From Phocoenobacter atlanticus subsp. cyclopteri (GTDB lineage: Bacteria; Pseudomonadota; Gammaproteobacteria; Enterobacterales; Pasteurellaceae), in NCBI RefSeq assembly GCF_018343795.1, contig NZ_CP074346.1, positions 124,001 through 188,000 of the forward strand: a stretch of DNA of 64,000 nt, given 5' to 3'. The notes beneath the pieces are model-generated. The model saw nothing but the letters and a program-made list of their open reading frames with translations. It searched no databases and was not told the origin of the DNA. Shown here one piece after another: positions 57,048-64,000 of the stretch. A program made the position numbers and the translations under genes. Positions within the stretch are counted from its first letter, which is position 1, and every line of letters begins with the position of its first letter.

Positions 57048-58075
57048 ATAAATTAGTAGAATTGTTTGATGAAATTGAAAGTACTAAGACAAAAGATATT
57101 AAGCTTTTATTTATTACTAGATATCTAAAAAAGGATGTTAAAAAATCTAGTAAAATGCTAGATAAATATCTATTTAAAACTTATCAAATAGATATTGATA
57201 GTGAGATCAGAGAGCATTTGCATGAGTTATCACAAGAAAAAATTTCTTATGTTCTTAAAAAAGGTTATGAAATGACAGAGTATGATGTTATTTCTGATGA
57301 TACTCAATGTATTATGTCTTACTCAATGAAAAATAAAGTATTATCATTTTCTGATGTTGTAAATAATCAACTAGATAATAAAAGTGAGCTATCAAGAATA
57401 TCAAGTATTGAAGAACTTATTGTTTCTAATGAAGAAATATGGGCATATTGTATAGGTTTTGAGAATATAGAGCCCTCTAATAAAAAAGTTGTTTATGCAT
57501 TTAGAAAAGTTCAACCAAGTAAGGTTGCTATTGATGAAAAAGAAAACGTGAAAGCATTATCTAAAATAATAAGAACTCATTTCAATACCAAGAGTAAAAA
57601 ACTAGAAATATTGAAAGGGGAAACTATAAACTTGGATAAACAGATAGATTGTTTATATTACGATGGTGAATTTTATATTCTACATAAAGGATATTTTGAG
57701 CAAATTATAGGCTTACAAGAAGAATATAAAGAAGAATCTAAAGTTGTAGTTAAAGAATTAGAGGATTCAGGGGTAATCAAAGGATTAGAGTTAGTTAAAG
57801 AAGAGATAGAAAAAACACCTGCAATTCACAAAAAATTAGTTCGAATTCGTAAGATAGGTAATCATAAAGATATTGATATAAATAAAGCCAAAGAAGTTGC
57901 TGAAAAATATGGAATAGAGATAAAAATTGAAAATAATCAAATACAAATAATAAATAATAAGGATATTGAAAATGTCTTAAAAATTCTATCTGATTTTTAT
58001 AAAACAGGGGAAATATCAGGAAAATCATATGGAACATATTCTGGTAAACAATTAACAGTGCGAAAGGCTAACTAA
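57044..58075 (+). CDS. kwaB: Kiwa effector KwaB (DUF4868)
   Basis: 343 residues, soluble, Lys/Glu-rich. The DUF4868 hallmark is NLDKQIDCLYYDGEFYILHK (197-215) followed by GYFEQIIGLQEEY (216-228); N-terminal part to 150 is less conserved. KwaB is the DNA-binding cytosolic subunit of Kiwa. Its start overlaps the KwaA stop by four bases (ATGA), so they are coupled. E. coli KwaB is about 315 residues, so this one is slightly long. Confidence 0.85.
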   Translation: MNKLVELFDEIESTKTKDIKLLFITRYLKKDVKKSSKMLDKYLFKTYQIDIDSEIREHLHELSQEKISYVLKKGYEMTEYDVISDDTQCIMSYSMKNKVLSFSDVVNNQLDNKSELSRISSIEELIVSNEEIWAYCIGFENIEPSNKKVVYAFRKVQPSKVAIDEKENVKALSKIIRTHFNTKSKKLEILKGETINLDKQIDCLYYDGEFYILHKGYFEQIIGLQEEYKEESKVVVKELEDSGVIKGLELVKEEIEKTPAIHKKLVRIRKIGNHKDIDINKAKEVAEKYGIEIKIENNQIQIINNKDIENVLKILSDFYKTGEISGKSYGTYSGKQLTVRKAN

Positions 58076-58239
58076 ACCAATATGAAAAAAATTACAAAAA
58101 CCGAATTAGAATAAATAATAATAGAATTTTTCACACAAAAATGATGACATGTTAATATTCGATGTGTTTTGTAAATTTTAATAAAAAATCTTACCGCGTT
58201 TAGAACAACCTGAGAATTTTAAGAAATATAAAAGAACTA

Positions 58240-58866
58240 ATGAATGGTGATTTTGTAACACTGTGGACACTTCAACCAATAGAATGGTATGAATCTTTAT
58301 TGAAAAATAAAATTATATTTGCAAAGCCGCATTTATCTGAATTATATATGGATAATTATCCTAATTTTAGAAATGCTTATGATTGGTTAATGGTACAAAT
58401 GGAAGAGCGAATAAATCCCAAGCCATTAGAGAATATAATCCCTATTTGGGCGTGGTATCATTATGAGAATTCTAATAAAAAGAAACCTGATTTGCGGCAT
58501 TCTGGATTATTATCTAAGGGTACAAAAGCGGTTAGAATTGAGTTTAAGAAAGCAAAAGATAAAGTTTTATTTTCAGATTTTGAATTGTGGCATTATGTAT
58601 TGAATTATTGGTATATATCAGATACAGAAACAGACGATAATTATTTTTGGTCTTTATTAGAAAAGCATCAAGTAAATTTTGTTGATAAAGAAAAGTATCC
58701 AGCAGAAATACGAAAGAAAGTCGAAGACAGTTGGCAAAAAATTTTTGATATGGATTATTATCAGGAATATTCGTTAAAATCTTTTAACGAGAAAAGTATT
58801 CAAGCCACTTTTTGGAGTTTATATCTAAGTGAAATTATTAAAGTTGAGGAGTTTACTGCTAGATAA
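58240..58866 (+). CDS. DUF3841 family protein
   Basis: 208 residues, rich in Trp/Tyr: LWTLQPIEWYESLLKNKIIF, AYDWLMVQMEERI, IIPIWAWYHYEN, PDLRHSGLL, VLFSDFELWHYVLN. This is the DUF3841 pattern; no function is known. Two bases separate it from the GIY-YIG gene, so they are cotranscribed. A degenerate uptake core lies in the 164-base gap upstream. Confidence 0.82.
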   Translation: MNGDFVTLWTLQPIEWYESLLKNKIIFAKPHLSELYMDNYPNFRNAYDWLMVQMEERINPKPLENIIPIWAWYHYENSNKKKPDLRHSGLLSKGTKAVRIEFKKAKDKVLFSDFELWHYVLNYWYISDTETDDNYFWSLLEKHQVNFVDKEKYPAEIRKKVEDSWQKIFDMDYYQEYSLKSFNEKSIQATFWSLYLSEIIKVEEFTAR

Positions 58867-58868
58867 AT

Positions 58869-59720
58869 ATGGAACAAAAAATGGGCAAAACAATAATCAC
58901 ACACTTTTTGGAAGATACACCTAAAGGTATTCAGAGCGTACAAATCAGCAATAAAACCATTATGGGTTTTGTGATACCACGAGCAGAATTGAAAAAAGCC
59001 CAAGAAATTGAAGAGTTAGTAGGCTCTCCGAGTTTGTATATTTTAATTGGAGAGAGTGATACTGCTGAACCACAAGCCTATATTGGGCAAACTGATGATT
59101 TTCTTTCTCGTGTTATTGATCATAATCAGAAAAAAGATTTTTGGAATAAAGCCCTTGTTTTTATTAGTCAAACTATTCTTAATAAAGCAGAAGTTTTGTA
59201 TTTGGAATATTTGGCTTTGCAATACGCCAAAGAAAATGGTACCTATACCCTTAATGAAAATAAACAAAATCCAAAAGAACCTAAACTGCAACGCCACGTT
59301 AAAGATACGTTGAATGATTTTTTTATTGATGTCAGATTTATTACTGAATTTTTAAATTATCCACTTTTTAAAACGGCAGAACAACATAATCAAAAAATTG
59401 CAAATATTGATTATTTTTATACCGCTAGAAATAGTCGTTCAAAAGGCTTTTATGATGAAAATGGTTTTACTGTTATTAAGGGAAGTATTATTTCTCAAAA
59501 AGAAACACCAGCATTTAAAAATAAAAATTTATTGGAAAAACGTCATCAGTTAATTGATCAAATTGTAGATAAAACAGCACAAGAATGGACGTTAAAAATA
59601 GATTATACTTTCACTAGCCCAAGTGCAGCAGCAACTTTTTGTATCGGGGCTAGTAGCAATGGTTGGGTTGAGTGGAAAAACAATGAGGGTAAAACCCTAG
59701 ATGAGATTTATAGAAGATAA
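58869..59720 (+). CDS. GIY-YIG nuclease with DUF4357
   Basis: 283 residues. GIY-YIG domain at about 55-150: LYILIGESD, AYIGQTDDFLSRVIDHNQ (the GQTDD-R part holds the catalytic Arg region) and VLYLEYLALQYAKENG with the metal Glu. C-terminal DUF4357 at about 245-283: SPSAAATFCIGASSNGWVEW. Such fusions are frequent in phage-defence and restriction contexts. An internal ATG at 58881 is an alternative start. Nine bases before the next gene. Confidence 0.87.
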   Translation: MEQKMGKTIITHFLEDTPKGIQSVQISNKTIMGFVIPRAELKKAQEIEELVGSPSLYILIGESDTAEPQAYIGQTDDFLSRVIDHNQKKDFWNKALVFISQTILNKAEVLYLEYLALQYAKENGTYTLNENKQNPKEPKLQRHVKDTLNDFFIDVRFITEFLNYPLFKTAEQHNQKIANIDYFYTARNSRSKGFYDENGFTVIKGSIISQKETPAFKNKNLLEKRHQLIDQIVDKTAQEWTLKIDYTFTSPSAAATFCIGASSNGWVEWKNNEGKTLDEIYRR

Positions 59721-59729
59721 CCTGAATTT

Positions 59730-61130
59730 ATGAAATCAACAGAAACAAACCGCATAGAATATAAAGAAAAATTAACCCAAGATCTTAATATAGAAAAAGA
59801 AGTGATTGCTTTTTTAAACTATAGAGAAGGTGGGGTTATTTATATCGGTATTGATAAAAGTGGGGGCACGGTTGGTGTTGCTGATATTGATGGTGATATG
59901 CTTAAAATTAAAGAACGTATTAAAAATAATATTCGCCCATCGGCAATGGGATTGTTTGATGTTGTGGCAGAAGAAAGAGAGCAAAAATCTATTATTAAGA
60001 TCATTGTTGCAAGTGGTAGTGAAAAACCTTATTACCATAAAAAATATGGAATGAGTGAAAAAGGTTGTTTTATACGTGTGGGTACAGCCAGTGAACCGAT
60101 GCAACAAAAACAAATAGATCAATTGTTTTCATCTAGAACACAAAATTCTATCGGTAAAATACGATCTAATCGCCAAAATTTGAGTTTTGAGCAACTACAT
60201 ATTTATTATCAAGCCAAGAAAAAGAATTTAAATAAAAAATTTCTTGAAAATTTAGAATTACTAACACCACAAGGTGAGTTAAATTATGCAGGATATTTGT
60301 TGGCTGATGAAAATAATATTTCAATTAAAGTAGCTAAATATAAAGGTACCACTAAAGTAGATTTGATAGAAAGTAATGAATATGGTTATTGTTCATTGAT
60401 AAAAGCGACAAAAAGTGTTTTAGATAAAGTGAATTTAGAGAATAAAACATTAACTAAGATTACAGCTAAAGAACGGATTGAAAATCGTTTGTGGAATGAA
60501 GTCGCATTGCGTGAGGCAATTATTAATGCAATGGTTCATAATGATTACACAATGGAAATTGCACCTACAATTGAGATATTTAGTGATAGAATTACAGTAA
60601 CATCTGCGGGTTCATTACCGAATAATTTAACTGAACAAGATTTTTTTGAAGGGCTTTCTATTCCAAGAAATAAAGAACTAATGCGAGTTTTCAAAGATCT
60701 TGAACTTGTAGAGCAATTAGGTTCAGGGATCCCACGAATTTTAGAAATTTATGATAAATCGTGTTTTAGATTTATGGATAATTTTTTGCGAATGTCATTT
60801 CCTTTTGATGAAGAGGTTATTGATACCCCACAAGTTACCGAGCAAGTTACCGAGCAAGTTACCGAGCAAGTTACCGAGCAAGTTACCGAGCAAGTTGAAA
60901 AGCTTGTTTCTGTAATGCAAGAACAAGAATATACACGTTCTGAAATAATGCAATTTGTAGAAATTAGCCATAGAGAATATTTTCGTTCTGAATTTTTACA
61001 ACCCGCATTAGAAAAAGGTTTAATAGAATTAACCATTCCAGATAAGCCAAAGAGTAGTAAACAAAAATACCGATTAACAGAGTTTGGTATAAAATTGAAA
61101 AAACAATTAGAAGAAATAAAACAAAAATGA
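59730..61130 (+). CDS. AlbA_2/Schlafen-type ATPase-like regulator with QVTE repeats
   Basis: 466 residues of the family often annotated as putative DNA-binding protein or RecG-like C-terminal domain. AlbA_2 domain at about 5-130 ([23 protein letters not shown], split at [28 protein letters not shown]); a GHKL-like ATPase part at about 250-350 ([30 protein letters not shown]); then five QVTE repeats and a winged helix near the C-terminus ([19 protein letters not shown]). Its end overlaps rsmE by four bases. Function unknown. Confidence 0.85.
   Translation: MKSTETNRIEYKEKLTQDLNIEKEVIAFLNYREGGVIYIGIDKSGGTVGVADIDGDMLKIKERIKNNIRPSAMGLFDVVAEEREQKSIIKIIVASGSEKPYYHKKYGMSEKGCFIRVGTASEPMQQKQIDQLFSSRTQNSIGKIRSNRQNLSFEQLHIYYQAKKKNLNKKFLENLELLTPQGELNYAGYLLADENNISIKVAKYKGTTKVDLIESNEYGYCSLIKATKSVLDKVNLENKTLTKITAKERIENRLWNEVALREAIINAMVHNDYTMEIAPTIEIFSDRITVTSAGSLPNNLTEQDFFEGLSIPRNKELMRVFKDLELVEQLGSGIPRILEIYDKSCFRFMDNFLRMSFPFDEEVIDTPQVTEQVTEQVTEQVTEQVTEQVEKLVSVMQEQEYTRSEIMQFVEISHREYFRSEFLQPALEKGLIELTIPDKPKSSKQKYRLTEFGIKLKKQLEEIKQK
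60831..60890 (+). repeat. Five tandem 12-bp units CAAGTTACCGAG
   Basis: Perfect in-frame VNTR coding QVTE five times, linking ATPase-like and winged-helix parts. Unit number change adds or removes four residues and keeps the frame. Confidence 0.95.
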
Positions 61131-61864
61131 GAAAACCAAGAATTTATCACCCTGAACCATTAGCAGGGAAAAAAGAATGTAGTTTGAGTGAAGACGCTGC
61201 GAACCACGTTGGGCGTGTATTGCGTATGAATGTGGGTCAGGAGCTGATTTTGTTTGATGGCTCGAACCATATTTTTGAGGCAGTGATTACGGGAAGCACT
61301 AAAAAACGTGTTGAGGTTGAGATTTTATCGCAAACTTTTGATAATCGTGAATCTCATTTGCCGATCCATTTGGGGCAAGTGATTTCTCGTGGCGATCGTA
61401 TGGAATTTACTATTCAAAAATCCGTTGAATTAGGAGTAAATGTGATTACACCACTTTGGTCGGAGCGTTGTGGAGTTAAACTTGATAGCGATCGTCAAGG
61501 TAAGAAATTACAGCAGTGGCAAAAAATTGTGATTGCAGCCTGTGAGCAGTGTGGACGTAACACTATTCCTGAAATTCGTCCGATAATGAAGCTGACAGAT
61601 TGGTGTCAAGAACAAGATGAAATGTTGAAATTAAATCTACATCCTCGTGCCAAGCAAGGCATTAAGCAATTAACCAACGTGCCAAAAGAAGGAGTTCGTC
61701 TATTGATTGGTTCGGAAGGGGGCTTGTCGGCGGACGAAATTGCGATGACCGAACAGCAAGGATTTAGCGAAGTGTTATTAGGTAAGCGAGTGCTAAGGAC
61801 GGAAACCGCGTCATTAGCTGCAATTACCGCATTGCAACTTTGCTTTGGGGATCTCAGCGAATGA
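61127..61864 (+). CDS. rsmE: 16S rRNA m3U1498 methyltransferase
   Basis: 245 residues; SPOUT methyltransferase. N-terminal RNA-binding part with [16 protein letters not shown], then [34 protein letters not shown] and [16 protein letters not shown] of the knot. Start overlaps the island gene by ATGA; its stop overlaps yqgE. Confidence 0.96.
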   Translation: MRKPRIYHPEPLAGKKECSLSEDAANHVGRVLRMNVGQELILFDGSNHIFEAVITGSTKKRVEVEILSQTFDNRESHLPIHLGQVISRGDRMEFTIQKSVELGVNVITPLWSERCGVKLDSDRQGKKLQQWQKIVIAACEQCGRNTIPEIRPIMKLTDWCQEQDEMLKLNLHPRAKQGIKQLTNVPKEGVRLLIGSEGGLSADEIAMTEQQGFSEVLLGKRVLRTETASLAAITALQLCFGDLSE

Positions 61865-62421
61865 CGACACATTTCAAAAATCATTTTTTAATTGCGACAC
61901 CGGATATGGACGATGACTATTTTTCTCGTACCGTAATTTATCTTTGTGAGCATACCGATGAAGGTGCGATGGGGCTGGTTGTTAGCGTACCAACGGATTT
62001 ATCGGTAATGGAATTACTCGCTAAAATGGATTTTATGATGGCAAATCAACGTGATTATACCAAAGATCAAATTGTGTTAAGTGGTGGACCTGTTAAAACG
62101 GATCGTGGTTTTATTTTGCATACCAAAACGCAACAAGATTTTATGAATAGCCAAGAAATCACGCCGAACATTTACCTTACGACGTCTGGCGATGTTTTAG
62201 ATGTACTCGGTACACCGAAATCGCCTGAGCATTTTCTCGTTTGTTTAGGCTGTGCAACGTGGCAAGCGGAGCAATTAGAACACGAAATTGCAAAAAATTA
62301 TTGGCTTGTGACTCCGGCTGATGAAAAAATCTTGTTTGAAACAGGTTATATGGATCGTTGGAGCGAGGCGAAAGGTTTACTCGGTATTGAGGGCATTTTA
62401 GCAAAAGCGGGGCGAGCATAA
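61861..62421 (+). CDS. yqgE: YqgE (UPF0301) protein
   Basis: 186 residues from the ATG in the rsmE stop overlap; [40 protein letters not shown] and [12 protein letters not shown] are family hallmarks. Function not established. An in-frame start 21 bases upstream is inside rsmE and rejected. Confidence 0.94.
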   Translation: MTTHFKNHFLIATPDMDDDYFSRTVIYLCEHTDEGAMGLVVSVPTDLSVMELLAKMDFMMANQRDYTKDQIVLSGGPVKTDRGFILHTKTQQDFMNSQEITPNIYLTTSGDVLDVLGTPKSPEHFLVCLGCATWQAEQLEHEIAKNYWLVTPADEKILFETGYMDRWSEAKGLLGIEGILAKAGRA

Positions 62422-62834
62422 TGGGGCAGACAATCATCGCCTTTGATTTTGGCACCAAAAGTATTGGCTGTGCGGTAGGGCAGAGTATTACTGGCACGGC
62501 ACAAGGTTTACCGGCATTCAAAGCCCAAGACGGCATACCAAATTGGCAACAAATCGAACAAGTGTTAAAAGAATGGAAACCTGATTTATTAGTGGTTGGA
62601 TTGCCTTTGAATATGGACGGCACAGAGCAACCTTTAACGCAACGTGCCAAAAAATTTGCGAACCGTTTAAATGGACGTTTCAATTTACCCGTTGAATTGC
62701 AAGATGAACGCTTAACCACCGTTGCCGCAAAAGAAGAAATTTTTGCACGAGGCGGTTATAAAGCCTTAACCAAAGGCAAAGTGGATTCTATTTCAGCGTG
62801 TTTGATTTTAGAAAGTTGGTTTGAAAATAATTAG
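62421..62834 (+). CDS. ruvX: Holliday-junction resolvase-like YqgF/RuvX
   Basis: 137 residues with an RNase H fold: [47 protein letters not shown] and [15 protein letters not shown]. Linked in bacteria to 5' maturation of pre-16S rRNA. Start shares a base with the yqgE stop (TAATG). Confidence 0.95.
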   Translation: MGQTIIAFDFGTKSIGCAVGQSITGTAQGLPAFKAQDGIPNWQQIEQVLKEWKPDLLVVGLPLNMDGTEQPLTQRAKKFANRLNGRFNLPVELQDERLTTVAAKEEIFARGGYKALTKGKVDSISACLILESWFENN

Positions 62835-62846
62835 AAGAAGACAAAA

Positions 62847-63824
62847 ATGCGACTGATTCGAGGACTTTATAATCTTAATAAAAATTTAGAATTATCAAAG
62901 GGTTGTGTATTAACTATTGGTAATTTTGACGGTGTGCATATCGGACATCAACATATTTTACAACGCTTAAAGCAACAAGCCAAACAGTTAAATGTACCTT
63001 CCGTTGTGATGTTATTTGAACCCCACCCACGTGAATTTTTTGCACAAAAATTTGCAAAATCTGATCAAAATATTACCGCTTCTGCCCCTGCTCGTTTAAT
63101 GCGTTTGCGAGATAAATTGCATTATTTAAAACAGCAACAGATCGATTTTGTCCTTTGTTTACGTTTTAATGAAAATTTTGCCTCATTACAGCCCCAAGAT
63201 TTTATTTCACAGCTTTTGGTAGAAAAATTAAAGGTAAAATATTTAAGTATTGGCGATGATTTCCGTTTTGGTCAAGCAAGACAGGGTAATTTTGAGACAT
63301 TGCAACAGGCAGGTAAAACCTTTAATTTTATTGTTGAAGATAGTCAGAGCAACTGTTTTGAAGAGCAACGAGTGAGCAGTACCCTTATCCGTGAGGCGTT
63401 ACATAAGGATAATTTGCACCTTGCAGAGCAGTTACTCGGCAAGCCTTATTCCATTCGTGGACGAGTGGTTCACGGTAAAAAATTAGGGCGAACCATCAAT
63501 TTTCCCACCGCAAATATAATGCTCGATCGTTTTGTTGTACCGATTCACGGTGTGTATGCCGTTAAGGTCAACTTAAATGGGCAACAATTACAAGGCATTG
63601 CAAATGTCGGTAATCGCCCTACAATCAATGGAACAACGGCATTATTAGAAGTCCATATTTTTGATTTTAACCAATCCATTTATGGTAAAAGTATGGAGGT
63701 TATTTTTCTCAAAAAAATTCGTTCAGAAGTAAAATTTTCTAGTTTCGGGAATCTTAAAAAACAAATTCAGAAAGATGTAAAGCAAGTAAAAAAGATATTT
63801 GATTCATTAAATTTAAAATTATAG
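62847..63824 (+). CDS. ribF: Bifunctional riboflavin kinase / FAD synthetase
   Basis: 325 residues. FAD synthetase part with GNFDGVHIGHQ and RVSSTLIREAL; kinase part with GRTINFPTANI and a conserved HIFDFNQSIYGK. Makes FMN and FAD. AAGAAG before the ATG. Unlike many relatives, ileS and lspA do not follow within the window; a stable-RNA-type promoter does. Confidence 0.96.
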   Translation: MRLIRGLYNLNKNLELSKGCVLTIGNFDGVHIGHQHILQRLKQQAKQLNVPSVVMLFEPHPREFFAQKFAKSDQNITASAPARLMRLRDKLHYLKQQQIDFVLCLRFNENFASLQPQDFISQLLVEKLKVKYLSIGDDFRFGQARQGNFETLQQAGKTFNFIVEDSQSNCFEEQRVSSTLIREALHKDNLHLAEQLLGKPYSIRGRVVHGKKLGRTINFPTANIMLDRFVVPIHGVYAVKVNLNGQQLQGIANVGNRPTINGTTALLEVHIFDFNQSIYGKSMEVIFLKKIRSEVKFSSFGNLKKQIQKDVKQVKKIFDSLNLKL

Positions 63825-63959
63825 AGTAATTTAATACGTTTTATTGTGATTATTGTCAAAAATAAGCGGTCACATTTTAATAAAAATTTACAAAAAACAT
63901 TCAAATTGAATTAAAAAACATCGGATAGCAAAAAAATTAAATATTTTTCCAAAAAGTAC

Positions 63960-63987
63960 TTGCGTCACCTTTAAAAATCTCTATAAT
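63960..63987 (+). promoter_or_regulatory. Strong stable-RNA-type promoter at the window edge
   Basis: TTGCGT (63960-63965), 16-base spacer, TATAAT (63982-63987), then ACGCCACAC. An exact -10 and GC-rich discriminator with an A/T-rich upstream tract resemble rRNA or tRNA promoters under stringent control. The transcript lies beyond the window. Confidence 0.65.
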
Positions 63988-64000
63988 ACGCCACACACAA

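Noticed and set aside
60831-60890. CRISPR-like or frame-switching repeat
   Set aside because: 12-bp units without spacers, in frame; variation cannot change the reading frame.
55042-61130. Prophage or integrative element around the Kiwa genes
   Set aside because: No integrase, phage structural gene, tRNA target or direct repeat ends were found; only defence-type families are present.

Overview
The window is a low-GC chromosomal segment of a Pasteurellaceae bacterium. The clearest evidence is the many copies of the DNA uptake core ACAAGCGGT / ACCGCTTGT, often as inverted pairs that serve as terminators. This is the Apl-type uptake signal (Actinobacillus pleuropneumoniae, Mannheimia, Haemophilus ducreyi and relatives) rather than the Hin-type. 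Gene content (isc, fldA-fur, yqgEF, truC-yqcC, an afu locus, a trimeric autotransporter) fits; species cannot be fixed from sequence alone.

Layout. 1-14835: a complete-looking myo-inositol catabolism and uptake locus: iolG-iolE-iolD leftward, iolC (kinase-DUF2090 fusion) rightward, iolB leftward (frameshifted by a 10-bp tandem duplication), then mmsA, an RpiR-type regulator and an ABC importer with two tandem binding proteins. CRP-like sites stand in three of its intergenic regions and candidate IolR palindromes of the form GAA-N6-TTC in two. 14951-20679: housekeeping genes thiI, yciO, rluB, yqcC-truC, cysS. 20992-28964: a leftward Afu-type importer (afuA-afuA'-afuB-afuC) behind a perfect CRP core, followed upstream by a maltodextrin phosphorylase. 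This fits hexose-phosphate uptake better than the iron uptake its family name suggests. 29282-36702: raiA and the isc iron-sulfur operon behind an IscR box; the operon is split between hscB and hscA by a REP/RAYT insertion (dead transposase with a REP palindrome inside it) and a DUF2625 gene with an in-frame ochre codon. 36772-40698: small membrane protein, truA, a cNMP/CBS/DUF294 protein and a DnaQ-like exonuclease. 40893-46136: a 5.2-kb trimeric autotransporter gene with two in-frame TAA codons ahead of its anchor, a perfect 726-bp internal direct repeat, and a 9 x 9-bp repeat tract just upstream of its start. 46504-55041: ybfE-fldA-fur, a seven-MCE-domain LetB-like protein, an ABC exporter, and a murF-mraY pair that is cut off from the rest of the usual division/cell-wall cluster.

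55089-61130 is an accessory island between mraY and rsmE with lower GC and several defence-type families: a DUF1016/PD-(D/E)xK nuclease, a two-gene Kiwa system (KwaA membrane protein plus KwaB DUF4868), and a tightly spaced trio DUF3841 - GIY-YIG/DUF4357 - AlbA_2/ATPase protein carrying a 12-bp in-frame VNTR. No integrase, tRNA or phage gene flanks it. 61127-63824 returns to the core genome with the overlapping rsmE-yqgE-ruvX set and ribF. The window ends in a strong promoter with a GC-rich discriminator, typical of stable-RNA genes.

No rRNA or tRNA gene and no CRISPR array was seen. Four loci look inactivated (iolB, RAYT, DUF2625, autotransporter); three of these lesions are a single small change each type, so sequencing error must be excluded before biology is inferred.
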